Assembly (NCBI RefSeq): GCF_030254645.1 | Contig: NZ_CP116346.1 | Location: forward strand, 3,699,001-3,763,000 | Length of the DNA: 64,000 nucleotides | DNA from: Paucibacter sediminis | GTDB taxonomy: Bacteria > Pseudomonadota > Gammaproteobacteria > Burkholderiales > Burkholderiaceae_C | Direction of reading: 5' to 3' | Shown here: in pieces, positions 53,889 through 63,358 of the stretch | How the letters are laid out: the number at the start of each line of letters is the position of its first letter | How positions within the stretch are numbered: the first letter of the stretch is position 1 | The notes under the pieces: generated by a model | Seen by the model: the letters and a program-made list of their open reading frames with translations, nothing else | Told to the model about the DNA's origin: nothing | The model's database searches: none | Program-made: the position numbers and the translations under genes

Positions 53889-54395
53889 ATGCGCAAACGC
53901 ATCTACTGGTTGCTGCCGAATCTGGAAAGCGCCACCCGCACCATGAACGAATTGCTCTTGGCCCGGATCGCCGAGCAGCATATTCACTTTGTCGCCAGCG
54001 AGGGCGTTGACATGACCGGCCTGCATGCGGCCAATGTGTTGCAGACCTCGGACCTGGTGCAGGCGGCCCAGACCGGGCTGTTGCTGGGGGCGGGCCTGGG
54101 TGCTGCCGCCGGCGTCGCGGTCGCGTACAACCTGGGCGCCCATACACCTGCCGGCGTGGTGATCGCGATGGCCGGCCTGGGCGCGGTGCTGGGCACCTGG
54201 TCGTCCAGCATGATTGGCAGCTCCACGCCGAGCCGGCGCCTGACGCGCTTCCAGCCCGCCCTGAACCAGGGTCAGTATCTGCTGATGGTGGACGTGCCGC
54301 GCACGCGCGTCACCGAGATCGAGGAGTTGCTGGCGCGCACGCGGCCGGAAGCCCACTTCGAGGGGCTGGAGCCCAATGTGCCGGCCTTTCCGTGA
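53889..54395 (+). CDS. Small membrane protein, DUF1269-like
   Basis: The 168-residue protein has an N-terminal alpha-beta region (KRIYWLLPNLESATRTMNELL), a central hydrophobic glycine-rich segment (LLLGAGLGAAAGVAVAYN) with a second helix (AGVVIAMAGLGAVLGTW), and a C-terminal QYLLMVDVPRTRVTEIEELL. This layout is of the DUF1269/general-stress membrane family. Function unknown. The ATG at 53889 follows AAGGAG. It sits on the plus strand between ileS and lspA, and a bidirectional terminator follows it. Confidence 0.7.
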   Translation: MRKRIYWLLPNLESATRTMNELLLARIAEQHIHFVASEGVDMTGLHAANVLQTSDLVQAAQTGLLLGAGLGAAAGVAVAYNLGAHTPAGVVIAMAGLGAVLGTWSSSMIGSSTPSRRLTRFQPALNQGQYLLMVDVPRTRVTEIEELLARTRPEAHFEGLEPNVPAFP

Positions 54396-54405
54396 GAAGA
54401 ACGAA

Positions 54406-54429
54406 ACAAGGGCGCTGCGGCGCCCTTGT
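54406..54429. terminator. Bidirectional terminator between the DUF1269-like gene and ileS
   Basis: A 10-bp perfect stem ACAAGGGCGC / GCGCCCTTGT with a TGCG loop lies between two convergent stops at 54395 and 54438. The minus strand has the better downstream T-rich tract (TTGTTTCGTT), so it may mainly end ileS transcripts. Confidence 0.65.
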
Positions 54430-54437
54430 CGTACCGA

Positions 54438-57287
54438 TCAGGCGACCTGCCGGCTTTCGCCCGCACCATGCAGATTGCTGTCGCAGCGCCCGCAAATGGT
54501 AGGGTGTGCCGGGCTGATACCCACGTCGGCCCGGTAATGCCAGCAGCGCTCGCACTTCGCATGGCTGGAGGGGGTGACCGCGACGCTCAGCTCATCGGCC
54601 AGGGTGACCGTGGCGGCCGAGGTGATGAGCACGAACTTCAGGTCCTCGCCCAGGCTTTGCAGCAGGGCCAGGTCTTGCGCGTTGACGCCCAGCGCCACTT
54701 CGGCCTGCAGCGATGAACCCACGCCGCCGGCGCTGCGCACATCCTCGATGGCCTTGTTGACCGCCTCGCGGATCTCGCGCACGCGCGCCCACTTGGCCAG
54801 CAGGGTGGCATCGGCGCCGTCGAACTTCCAGTAGGTTTCGGTGAAGATGCTGGCATCGGCATGGCCGCCGTCGAACACCTTCCAGGCTTCCTCGGCGGTG
54901 AAGCTGAGGAAGGGCGCCATCCAGCGCAGCATGGCCTGGGTCAGCTGCCACAGCGCGGTCTGGGCGGAGCGGCGCGCCAGGCTCTTGGGCGCGGTGGTGT
55001 AGAGGCGGTCCTTCAGCAGGTCGAGGTAGAACGCGCCCAGGTCTTCGGAGCAATAGACCTGCAGCTTGGCCACCACCGGGTGGAACTCGTAGCGCTGGTA
55101 ATGCGCCAGGATCTCCTCCTGGAAGGCGCTGGCACGGGCGAGGGCATAGCGGTCCACCTCCAGCAACTGGTCCAGCGGCAGGGCGTCGGTCTTGGCATCG
55201 AAGTCCGAGACATTGGCGAGCAGGAAGCGCAAGGTGTTGCGGATGCGGCGGTAGCCGTCCACCACGCGGGCGAGGATCTTGTCGTCGCCGGCGATATCGC
55301 CCGAGTAGTCGGAGGCCGCCACCCACAGGCGGATGATCTCGGCGCCCAGCTTCTTGCTGGTGTCCTGCGGGTCGACGCCATTGCCCTTGGACTTGCTCAT
55401 CTTGTGGCCCTTGCTGTCCACCGTGAAGCCATGGGTCAGCAGGCCCTTGTAGGGCGCGCGGCCGTTCAGCGCGCAGCTGATGAGCAGCGAGGAGTGGAAC
55501 CAGCCGCGGTGCTGATCATGGCCTTCCAGGTAGAGATCGGCCTCGGGGCCGTTCTCGTGCGCGGCGCCGGCATGGCTGCCCTTGAGCACATGCTGGAAGG
55601 TGGAGCCGGAGTCGAACCACACGTCCAGGATGTCGCTGCCCTTGCTGTACTGCTCGGCCTCATCACCCAACCACTCCGCCGGATCCAGCTTGGCCCAGGC
55701 TTCCACGCCACCGGCTTCCACCAGCTCGGCGGCACGCTCGATGAACTCCAGGGTGCGGGGGTGCGGCTGGCCGCTGTCCTTGTGCAGGAAGATCGGCAGA
55801 GGTACGCCCCAGCTGCGCTGGCGCGAGATGCACCAGTCGGGCCGGCCGGCGATCATGTCGCGCAGGCGCACGCGGCCGTTCTCGGGGTAGAAGTTGGTGG
55901 CCTCGATGGCGGCCAGGGCGGTCTGGCGCAGGGTCTGCGGCGCCTTGTCGACGGTGAATACGCCCGTCGTGCCGGATTCCGCTTCATCCATGCGCACAAA
56001 CCACTGGGCGGCGGCGCGGTAGATCACCGGGCTCTTGTGGCGCCAGCAATGCGGGTAGCTGTGCATCAGCTTGCTATGGGCCAGCAGGCGGCCGGCGTTC
56101 TGCAGGGCCTCTGCGATCACCGCATTGGCCTTCCAGATGTGCTGGCCGGCGAACAGCGGCAGCTCGGCCGCATAGACGCCATTGCCCTGCACCGGGTTGA
56201 GGATGTCCTTGAAGGCCAGGCCATGCGAGATGCAGCTCTGGAAGTCGTCCAGGCCGTAGGCCGGGGCCGAATGCACCACGCCGGTACCGTCGTCGGCGGT
56301 GGCGTAGTCGGCCAGATAGACCGGGCTCTCGCGGTCGAAGCCAGCATCCACATGGGCCAGCGGATGCTTGAACTTCAGCAGCTCCAGGCGCTTGCCGGGC
56401 GTGGTGGCCAGCACCTGGCCTTCCAGCTGCCAGCGCGCCAGGCATTTCTCCACCAGGGCCTCGGCCACCAGGTAGATGCCCTGGGCCGTGTCCACCAGGG
56501 CATAGCTCAGCTCGGGGTTGAGGTTGAGCGCCTGGTTAGCGGGGATGGTCCAGGGCGTGGTGGTCCAGATCACCGTGTAGGCGGGCTTGCTCAGAGCGGG
56601 CAGATCGAAGGCCGCCGCCAGCTTGGCCGGCTCGGCGGCCAGGAAGGCCACGTCCACCGCCGGGCTCTGCTTGTCGGCGTACTCGATCTCGAACTCGGCC
56701 AGGGACGAGCCGCAATCGAAGCACCAGTACACCGGCTTCAGGCCACGGTAGACAAAGCCGCGCTCGAACAAGCGCTTGAGCACGCGGATCTCGCCGGCTT
56801 CGTTCTTGAAGTCCATGGTGCGGTAGGGGCGGTCCCAGTCGCCCAGCACGCCCAGGCGCTTGAAGTCCGCGCGCTGCTGGTCGATCTGCTCGGTGGCGTA
56901 GGCGCGGCTCTTGGCCTGCACCTCGTCGCGCGGCAGGCCGCGGCCGTAGGTCTTCTCGATCTGGTTTTCGATCGGCAGGCCGTGGCAATCCCAGCCGGGG
57001 ATGTAGGCAGCGTCATAGCCTTCCAGCTGGCGCGCCTTGACGATCATGTCCTTGAGGATCTTGTTGACCGCATGGCCCATGTGAATCTGGCCATTGGCAT
57101 AGGGCGGGCCGTCGTGCAGCACGAACTTGGGCGCGCCGCAACGCGCGTCGCGCAGCTTCTTGTAGACGCCTTGCTCCTCCCATTCCTTCACCCAGCCCGG
57201 CTCGCGCTTGGGCAGGTCGCCGCGCATCGGGAAGGGGGTGTCGGGCAGATTGAGGGTGGCGCGGTAGTCCGTTTTGGTATCGGTCAT
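54438..57287 (-). CDS. ileS: Isoleucyl-tRNA synthetase
   Basis: The 949-residue enzyme charges tRNA-Ile. It has the class I HIGH-type motif in [12 protein letters not shown], the CP1 editing domain, KMSKS in [11 protein letters not shown], and a C-terminal zinc finger with [10 protein letters not shown] and CGRCDSN. Length matches bacterial IleS. The ATG at 57285-57287 starts [15 protein letters not shown]; the upstream start at 57353 adds residues with no homology. It follows ribF by 108 bases in the conserved ribF-ileS-lspA order. Confidence 0.98.
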   Translation of the reverse strand: MTDTKTDYRATLNLPDTPFPMRGDLPKREPGWVKEWEEQGVYKKLRDARCGAPKFVLHDGPPYANGQIHMGHAVNKILKDMIVKARQLEGYDAAYIPGWDCHGLPIENQIEKTYGRGLPRDEVQAKSRAYATEQIDQQRADFKRLGVLGDWDRPYRTMDFKNEAGEIRVLKRLFERGFVYRGLKPVYWCFDCGSSLAEFEIEYADKQSPAVDVAFLAAEPAKLAAAFDLPALSKPAYTVIWTTTPWTIPANQALNLNPELSYALVDTAQGIYLVAEALVEKCLARWQLEGQVLATTPGKRLELLKFKHPLAHVDAGFDRESPVYLADYATADDGTGVVHSAPAYGLDDFQSCISHGLAFKDILNPVQGNGVYAAELPLFAGQHIWKANAVIAEALQNAGRLLAHSKLMHSYPHCWRHKSPVIYRAAAQWFVRMDEAESGTTGVFTVDKAPQTLRQTALAAIEATNFYPENGRVRLRDMIAGRPDWCISRQRSWGVPLPIFLHKDSGQPHPRTLEFIERAAELVEAGGVEAWAKLDPAEWLGDEAEQYSKGSDILDVWFDSGSTFQHVLKGSHAGAAHENGPEADLYLEGHDQHRGWFHSSLLISCALNGRAPYKGLLTHGFTVDSKGHKMSKSKGNGVDPQDTSKKLGAEIIRLWVAASDYSGDIAGDDKILARVVDGYRRIRNTLRFLLANVSDFDAKTDALPLDQLLEVDRYALARASAFQEEILAHYQRYEFHPVVAKLQVYCSEDLGAFYLDLLKDRLYTTAPKSLARRSAQTALWQLTQAMLRWMAPFLSFTAEEAWKVFDGGHADASIFTETYWKFDGADATLLAKWARVREIREAVNKAIEDVRSAGGVGSSLQAEVALGVNAQDLALLQSLGEDLKFVLITSAATVTLADELSVAVTPSSHAKCERCWHYRADVGISPAHPTICGRCDSNLHGAGESRQVA

Positions 57288-57395
57288 GGCAGGCTTTGCG
57301 GAGCAGACGGTGGGGCGGGGCTGGCCCACCGGAGATGAGGGGTGCGTGCCCAAGGCGTTGATCGCGGCACGCGGGCTGAGGGCAGGCTCAGCGCG

Positions 57396-58442
57396 TCAAA
57401 TTCGGTCGCGGGTGGTCTGGCGCCCCGTGGTGGCATGGGAGGCGGCATGGGTGGCGGCATGGCTGGCCAGGTAGGCGCGCGCCTGCGTCTCGTCCTGACG
57501 GATCGCGGCCGTCAAGGCGTCCAGCCCCTCGTAGCGGGCTTCATCGCGCAGTTTGTGCAGGAGTTCCACGCGCACGAGTTTACCGTAGGCGCCCTCGGGC
57601 CCCAGTTCCGGCGGCCAGTCAAAGGCATGCACCTCCAGCAGCACGCGCCCGGCCTGCTCGATCGTGGGGCGCACGCCCAGCGAGGCGACGCCGTCCAGCG
57701 GGCGGTCTGCCAGGCCATGGGTGCGCACCGCGTAGATGCCCATGGCGGCCGGCTTGCTGTGCGGGAAGCGCAGATTGAGGGTGCGAAAACCGTCGGCCGC
57801 GCCGGCGCTGCTCTCGCCCAGGCTGCGACCCAGCTTCTGGCCATGCACCACATGGCCGGAGATCGAATAGCAGCGGCCCAGCAATTGCGCGGCGGCCTCC
57901 ATCTGTCCGCTGGCCAGCGCCTCGCGCACCGCCGAGCTGCTGACGCGCAGGCCATGCACCTCGTAGCTCATCATGCGCGCCACGTCGAAGCCCTGTAGGC
58001 GCCCGGCGGCGTCCAGGGTGGCGTAGTCGCCCTGGCGCTTGCTGCCGAAACGGAAATCGTCGCCCACCAACACATAGCGGGCGCCCAGGCCCTGCTGCAG
58101 CACGCGCTGGATGAAGTCTTGCGCGCTCAAGGACGCCAGGCGCTCGTCGAAGCGCAGCACCACCACCTGGTCGATGCCGCAGCGCTCCAGCTCGCTGAGC
58201 TTGTCGCGCAGGGTGGCGATGCGCGCGGGCGCCAGCTCGGGCTTGCCCAGCCTGGCGGCGAAGAAGTCGCGCGGATGCGGTTCGAAGGTCAGCACGCAGG
58301 AGGGCAGGCCCCGGTGCAGGGCCTCGGACTTGAGCAGGGCCAGCATGGCCTGGTGGCCGCGATGGACGCCGTCGAAATTGCCTATCGTCAGCGCGCAAGC
58401 GCCGGCAATGCCTGGATGTTGGAAACCACGGAAAACCTGCAT
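57396..58442 (-). CDS. ribF: Bifunctional riboflavin kinase/FAD synthetase
   Basis: The 348-residue enzyme makes FMN and then FAD. The N-terminal nucleotidyltransferase domain has TIGNFDGVHRGHQAMLALL and the C-terminal kinase domain has SLGVRPTIEQAGRVLLEVHAFD. GDDFRFGSKRQGDY is the segment that binds ATP. The tail after residue 320 is a histidine/alanine-rich repeat (ASHAATHAASHATTG) not seen in typical RibF, probably a non-essential extension. Confidence 0.96.
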   Translation of the reverse strand: MQVFRGFQHPGIAGACALTIGNFDGVHRGHQAMLALLKSEALHRGLPSCVLTFEPHPRDFFAARLGKPELAPARIATLRDKLSELERCGIDQVVVLRFDERLASLSAQDFIQRVLQQGLGARYVLVGDDFRFGSKRQGDYATLDAAGRLQGFDVARMMSYEVHGLRVSSSAVREALASGQMEAAAQLLGRCYSISGHVVHGQKLGRSLGESSAGAADGFRTLNLRFPHSKPAAMGIYAVRTHGLADRPLDGVASLGVRPTIEQAGRVLLEVHAFDWPPELGPEGAYGKLVRVELLHKLRDEARYEGLDALTAAIRQDETQARAYLASHAATHAASHATTGRQTTRDRI

Positions 58443-58480
58443 GGGGCGAGATTATCCGGCCGCAATGACGCGCTCAGGCA

Positions 58481-60328
58481 TCAAGCCGGTGCGAAATCCG
58501 GCCGCGCCGGCGCCGCGGCCGACCCGGGCAGGTAGCGCTGCACCAGGGTGGTCAGGTCGTCCATCTCGAAGGGTTTGACCAGGTAGTCGTCCATGCCGCA
58601 CTCGATGCAGCGCTCGCGATCGCTGTTCACCGCGCTGGCCGTGAGCGCCACGATGGGCGTGCGCATCGGCAGGGCCTCGCGCGTCTCATGCTGGCGCCAG
58701 GCCTGGGTGGCCTCGAAGCCGTTCATCTCCGGCATCTGGCAGTCCATCAGCACCAGGTCGTAGGGCGTGGCCTGCATGCGCTGCAGGGCGTCGCGGCCGT
58801 TTTCCGCCTGGTCCACCGTCAACCCGCAGCGCTCCAGCATGGTGGACGCCACCAGCAGATTGACGGCGCTGTCGTCCACCAGCAAGACCCGACCCCGCAG
58901 GGCGGGCAGGGGCAGGGAGCCGGCGAGCGGTGGCGGCACCACCGCCGCCGGGCCGGCTTGCAGGGGCAGGGTGAACTCGAACACCGAACCCTGGCCGGGC
59001 ATGGAGGCGCAGCGCAGGTCGCCGCCCATGGCGCGCGCCAGTTCGCGCGAAATCGTCAGACCCAGGCCGCTGCCCTCGTGCTGGCGCGGCTTGGTGTTGT
59101 CGGCCTGCTCGAAGGGTGCGAACACGCGCTCCATCTGGTCGGCGGGGATGCCGGCGCCGGTATCGCGCACGGCCACATGCAGCAAGGTGCCGGCGCGCAT
59201 GTCCAGCACGGTGGACACCTCCACCGAGACGCTGCCACGCTCGGTGAACTTGATCGCGTTGCCGATCAGGTTGTGCAGCACCTGCTTGATGCGCGGCGCG
59301 TCACCCATGATGAGCCGCGGCAGGCCCGGCGCCAGGCGGTAGTCGAAGGCGAGGCCTTTTCCCTTGGCGGTCTGGGCCAGCAGGCGGCACACGTCGTCCA
59401 CCGCCTCGGCCAGTTCCAGCGCATGCGCTTCCACCACCAGCTTGCCCGACTCGATGCGCGCCAGGTCCAGGATGTCGTTCACCAGGGTCAGCAGGTGGCG
59501 GCCGGAGCGGCGCACGATGTCCACCTGTTCGCGCTGTTGCGCGTCCAGGCTGGAGCGCTCCAGCAGCTGGGTCATGCCCAGGATGCCGTTCAGCGGCGTG
59601 CGGATCTCATGGCTCATCACGGCCACGAAGCGGCTCTTGCTGGTGCTGGAATGCTCGGCCGACTGCAGGGCCTGCCGGCGCTGCTCGGCGATATGGGCGT
59701 TCTCGAAACGCAGGCGCAGCAACTCGGCATGGCGCGCCTCGATGCGGCGCGATTCGAACAGCGAAACGCCCAGGAACAGGCCAAGCCCGAGCAGCGAGAA
59801 CCAGCCGGCCGGGCTGTTCTGCAGGCCCAGGTAGAGGGCCAGGGGCGCGAACGTGATGCCGGAGAACAGCAGATGGGCGCGCGTCACCCCGCCCAGCGAG
59901 AACATGCCCACGGCACCCAGCCCGATGATGGACGCCAGGATGATGCCGTCCAGTTCCGGAATGGCCGGGGTGTGGAAATACCAGCCCATCGCACCCCAGG
60001 TGAGCGCATCCAGGCTCAGCAGGGCCAGGTAGCGCTGGCGCCAGGGCTGCAGCTGCTCGGGGCCAGGTCTGGCGCGCCGGAAGCTCAGCACATCGCTGCA
60101 GCGCAGCGCCGCCACCGCGGCACGCGCGGCAAACCAGCTCAGCAGCAGTGCCTGCGGCAGCTGCTGCCAGAGCAGCACCAGCGGCAAGATGCAGAACAGC
60201 ACGCCGCAGGCCGTGGGCAGCAACGTCAGTTCATAGAGCGAGGCCAATTGCTCCAGTTGGACCTGGGCAGCGATATTGGCATTGACCTCTTGCCCTCTGT
60301 CCCTCGCGGACTCAGCAGTCATTGTCAT
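58481..60328 (-). CDS. Hybrid sensor kinase with membrane N-terminus and C-terminal REC
   Basis: The 615-residue protein has about six hydrophobic helices in the first 220 residues, no periplasmic domain, HisKA with VMSHEIRTPLNGILGM, HATPase with RDTGAGI and EGSGLGLTIS, and REC with LLVDDSAVNLLVASTML and LVLMDCQMPEMNGFEAT. No Hpt is present, so the relay must continue elsewhere. The ATG at 60326-60328 has GGGA four bases upstream; the next ATG at 60322 has a better 10-base spacing. It has no linked partner; ribF lies 38 bases downstream on the same strand. Confidence 0.9.
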   Translation of the reverse strand: MTMTAESARDRGQEVNANIAAQVQLEQLASLYELTLLPTACGVLFCILPLVLLWQQLPQALLLSWFAARAAVAALRCSDVLSFRRARPGPEQLQPWRQRYLALLSLDALTWGAMGWYFHTPAIPELDGIILASIIGLGAVGMFSLGGVTRAHLLFSGITFAPLALYLGLQNSPAGWFSLLGLGLFLGVSLFESRRIEARHAELLRLRFENAHIAEQRRQALQSAEHSSTSKSRFVAVMSHEIRTPLNGILGMTQLLERSSLDAQQREQVDIVRRSGRHLLTLVNDILDLARIESGKLVVEAHALELAEAVDDVCRLLAQTAKGKGLAFDYRLAPGLPRLIMGDAPRIKQVLHNLIGNAIKFTERGSVSVEVSTVLDMRAGTLLHVAVRDTGAGIPADQMERVFAPFEQADNTKPRQHEGSGLGLTISRELARAMGGDLRCASMPGQGSVFEFTLPLQAGPAAVVPPPLAGSLPLPALRGRVLLVDDSAVNLLVASTMLERCGLTVDQAENGRDALQRMQATPYDLVLMDCQMPEMNGFEATQAWRQHETREALPMRTPIVALTASAVNSDRERCIECGMDDYLVKPFEMDDLTTLVQRYLPGSAAAPARPDFAPA

Positions 60329-60504
60329 GATTCCCGAACAGCGCGGCCATGGTCTTCGCCTGGCTCCTGCGCGATGCACAGACGCGCCGCTGCGACGGGC
60401 CTGTTACCAGCCGCGATTTCTACACAGGGAATGTGACAGGACGCCTAGGAACAACCCTGGGCCGTGGCGCGCGCGCCGCGCGGGAAAGCCCCCATCAGGA
60501 GTGA

Positions 60505-61242
60505 TCAGGGCGTGATCAGTGCGGGGCTCGCGATCCAGATCCACTCGCCGGGCTTGAGCCCGTCGGGGATGCTGAGGGCGCCGAAGCGCGGGCGGTGCAG
60601 GCCCTCGACGCGGTTGCCCACCGCCGCCACCATGCGCTTGACCTGGTGGTACTTGCCCTCGATGAGGGTCAGGCGCAGGCCATGGCTGTCGCTGCGCTCG
60701 GCGCCTTCGGCGCGCACCTGTTCGGGCTTGTGATGCGGCTTGGTCGGAGTTGACGATTCGGGTTCGCGCAGCTCCACGCCGGCCAGCAGGCGCGCCACTT
60801 GCTCGTCCGTGACCTCATGTTTGCAGCGCGCCTCGTAGACCTTGGGCACATGGTGCTTGGGGCTGGTGAGCTTGTGGATCAGGGCGCCGTCGTCGGTGAG
60901 CAGCAGCAGGCCCGTGGTGTCCTCGTCCAGCCGGCCCACCGGCTGCACATTGCGTTCGCGCAGGGGGGCGGGCAGCAGGCTCATCACGCTGGGGTGATGC
61001 TTGGGCTTTTGCGAGCATTCGTAGCCGGCCGGCTTGTTCAGCAGGATCAGGGCCTTCTCGTAAAAGGGCCAGGTCTTGCCGCTGACTTCAAAGCTGAAAC
61101 CCTCTGTCTCGTACTCGGCCTCGGGGTCGTCGACGACCTCGCCGGCCACCTTGACCTCGCCGTTGTAAATCAGGCCGGCGCACAGGCGGCGGGTGCCGAA
61201 GCCTTGCGAGAACAGGATCTGGGACAAACGCATCGTACTCAT
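60505..61242 (-). CDS. rsuA: 16S rRNA pseudouridine synthase, RsuA family
   Basis: The 245-residue protein has an N-terminal S4 RNA-binding region (LSQILFSQGFGTRRLCAGLI) and the catalytic domain with PVGRLDEDTTGLLLLTDDG, whose Asp forms the pseudouridine. KVYEARCKHEVT and GKYHQVKRMVAAVGNRVEGLHR are further family motifs. RsuA modifies U516 of 16S rRNA in E. coli. An insert of charged residues (PESSTPTKPHHKPEQVRAEG) is notable. The start overlaps the P1 peptidase stop (ATGA). Confidence 0.93.
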   Translation of the reverse strand: MSTMRLSQILFSQGFGTRRLCAGLIYNGEVKVAGEVVDDPEAEYETEGFSFEVSGKTWPFYEKALILLNKPAGYECSQKPKHHPSVMSLLPAPLRERNVQPVGRLDEDTTGLLLLTDDGALIHKLTSPKHHVPKVYEARCKHEVTDEQVARLLAGVELREPESSTPTKPHHKPEQVRAEGAERSDSHGLRLTLIEGKYHQVKRMVAAVGNRVEGLHRPRFGALSIPDGLKPGEWIWIASPALITP

Positions 61243-62222
61243 GGCGCAATTGTCGCCGAGAGCTCGGCGGCCGCGGGCAGGCCGGGCAGGCCGACCGCAT
61301 GGCGCACGGCATTCAGCACGGCCTGTGCCGTGACCTCGGCGGCCAGCGTGCCCAGCAAGGTCAGGTCGGCGCTGCGCCCGCTGCCACCGCTGGCCAGCGC
61401 AAACATCACGTCGCCATCGCTGGGCGTGTGCACCGGGTTGATGCTGCGCGCCAGGCCGTCATGCGACATCTGCGCCAGCTTGCAGGCCTGCGCCTTGCCG
61501 AGCATGGCGTCGGTGGCCACCACGCCGATGGTGGTGGCGCTGCCGTTCAGCAGGCGCGCGGGCAGCAGCCCATGCAGCATCGCCTGCGCGCTGCCGAGCA
61601 GGCGGCCCTGGGCATCGCGTGCACCCGCCAGCAGCTGGCCGGTGGCCGGGTCGATCACATCGCCGACGGCGTTCACCGCCACCATGGCGGCCACCGTGAT
61701 GCCGTCCACGCAGACCGCCGCCGTGCCGATGCCGCCCTTCATGGCGCGCTCGGGGCCAAACAACTTGCCCACGCTGGCGCCGCTGCCGGCGCCCACGCTG
61801 CCCTGCGCGGGCGGCGCCGCACGGGCGGCCTCGCAAGCGGCATAGCCGGCGTCGGCATCCGGGGTGACGCGTGGATCACCCAGCCAGAGGTCGAACAGCA
61901 CGGCCGCCGGCACGATGGGCACGCAGGCCGGGCCCACCCGGAGGCCATGGCCGCGCTCGGCCAGCCAGCGCATCACGCCGCTGGCGGCGTCCAGGCCAAA
62001 GGCGCTGCCGCCGCTGAGCAGGATGGCGTGCACCCGGTCCACGGTGTTCTCGGGGCGCAGCAAGTCGGTCTCGCGCGTGCCCGGCGCGGCACCGCGCACG
62101 TCCACGCCGGCCACCATGCCCTGCTCGCACAGGATCACGGTGCAACCGGTGGGGCGGCGCGTGTCGGTGAAATGGCCGACCTTGAGGCCGGCCACCGCGG
62201 TGATGCCAGTTTCTATCGCCAT
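61239..62222 (-). CDS. P1/S58 family peptidase (DmpA-like)
   Basis: The 327-residue protein resembles DmpA/BapA N-terminal nucleophile aminopeptidases. KVGHFTDTRRPTGCTVI opens it; LLSGGSAFGLDAASGVMRWLAERG is a family signature; the probable autocleavage site with a Ser nucleophile is in LLNGSATTIGVVATDAML. The enzyme would split itself into alpha and beta chains and release N-terminal residues. It has no signal peptide. Its stop overlaps the rsuA start, suggesting a shared transcript despite no functional link. Confidence 0.88.
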   Translation of the reverse strand: MAIETGITAVAGLKVGHFTDTRRPTGCTVILCEQGMVAGVDVRGAAPGTRETDLLRPENTVDRVHAILLSGGSAFGLDAASGVMRWLAERGHGLRVGPACVPIVPAAVLFDLWLGDPRVTPDADAGYAACEAARAAPPAQGSVGAGSGASVGKLFGPERAMKGGIGTAAVCVDGITVAAMVAVNAVGDVIDPATGQLLAGARDAQGRLLGSAQAMLHGLLPARLLNGSATTIGVVATDAMLGKAQACKLAQMSHDGLARSINPVHTPSDGDVMFALASGGSGRSADLTLLGTLAAEVTAQAVLNAVRHAVGLPGLPAAAELSATIAP

Positions 62223-62238
62223 GCGGCGATTGTGCCGC

Positions 62239-63348
62239 TCAGGCGAACACGCCGGCCTGGTCCTGCATGCGTGCGCTGACCTCGCCCAGATGATGCAGGC
62301 TGTCGCCCCACTGCATCTCCATCGCGGTGAGGCGCTTGAAGTAGTGGCTGGAGATGTACTCGTCCGTCACGCCGATGCCGCCATGCAGCTGGGTGCATTG
62401 CTGGCCCACATAGCGCGTCGATTGGCACAGCTGCAGCTTGGCCTGCGAGAGCGCGCGCCGGCGCGCCTCGGCCGGCTCGCCCAGCTTGAGGCTGGCGTAG
62501 TAGCTCATCGAGCGCGCCAGCTCCAGCTGCATCTTCACGTCGGCCATGCGGTGGCGCAGGGCCTGGAAGCTGCTGATCGCGACCCCGAACTGCTTGCGCG
62601 TGTTGAGGTATTCGGCGGTGATGGCCACCAGCTTGTCCATCGCGCCCACGGCCTCGGCGGCCTGCGCGGCGATGCCGATGTCGGCCGCCAGTTCCAGCAC
62701 CGCCAGGCCCTGCGGCGCCGGCACCAGCAGGGTGGCGGGGGCCTTGTCCAGGCTCAGCTCGGCGGCGGCCGAACCGTCCTGCAGCAGGTAGGGGCGCGTG
62801 CCCACGCCGGCCGCGCCGCGTTCCACCAGGTAGAGCGCGATGCCGGCGGCCGTGCGGGCCGGTACGATGAAGGCATCCGCATGTGCGCCGGCGGGCACCA
62901 GGCTCTTGGCCCCCATCAAGACCTGGCCCTCAGCCACGGTGGCGACCTGGTCCAGGCGGTAGCGCGCGCTGCGTTCCTGGTGCGCCAGCACCACCAACGC
63001 CTCGCCTGCGGCGATGCGCGGCAGCCAGGCCGCCTGCACCTCGGCGCCGGCATGCTGCAGCACGGCGGGGGCGATCAGCGCCGCCTGGGCATAGGGCTCC
63101 AGCACGATGCCGCGCCCGAGCTCCTCCATCACCACCATCGCGTCGATGGCGCCAAAGCCCATGCCGCCATGCGCCTCGGGCACCGCCAGCCCCATCAGCC
63201 CCAGGCCCGCCAGACCCTCCCAGTTGGCCCGCGAGAAGCCGCCGGCGCGCACGGTGGCGCGGCGGTGCTCGAAGCCGTAGTCCTTGTCGACGAAGCGGCG
63301 CACCGCGTCGCGCAGCGATTCCTGGTCTTCGGTGAAATCAAAGTCCAT
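62239..63348 (-). CDS. Acyl-CoA dehydrogenase, small-subunit type (PimD-like)
   Basis: The 369-residue flavoprotein starts MDFDFTEDQESLRDAVRRFV, has the middle domain with VPAGAHADAFIVPART and ends with an FAD/substrate domain, LHGGIGVTDEYISSHYFKRL. This layout is typical of the smaller partner of the paired acyl-CoA dehydrogenases, for example pimeloyl-CoA dehydrogenase small subunit. The conserved catalytic Glu of single-chain enzymes is not obvious, as expected for a heteromeric type. The gene follows the second dehydrogenase gene by 10 bases. Confidence 0.88.
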   Translation of the reverse strand: MDFDFTEDQESLRDAVRRFVDKDYGFEHRRATVRAGGFSRANWEGLAGLGLMGLAVPEAHGGMGFGAIDAMVVMEELGRGIVLEPYAQAALIAPAVLQHAGAEVQAAWLPRIAAGEALVVLAHQERSARYRLDQVATVAEGQVLMGAKSLVPAGAHADAFIVPARTAAGIALYLVERGAAGVGTRPYLLQDGSAAAELSLDKAPATLLVPAPQGLAVLELAADIGIAAQAAEAVGAMDKLVAITAEYLNTRKQFGVAISSFQALRHRMADVKMQLELARSMSYYASLKLGEPAEARRRALSQAKLQLCQSTRYVGQQCTQLHGGIGVTDEYISSHYFKRLTAMEMQWGDSLHHLGEVSARMQDQAGVFA

Positions 63349-63358
63349 GTCTGTCTCC

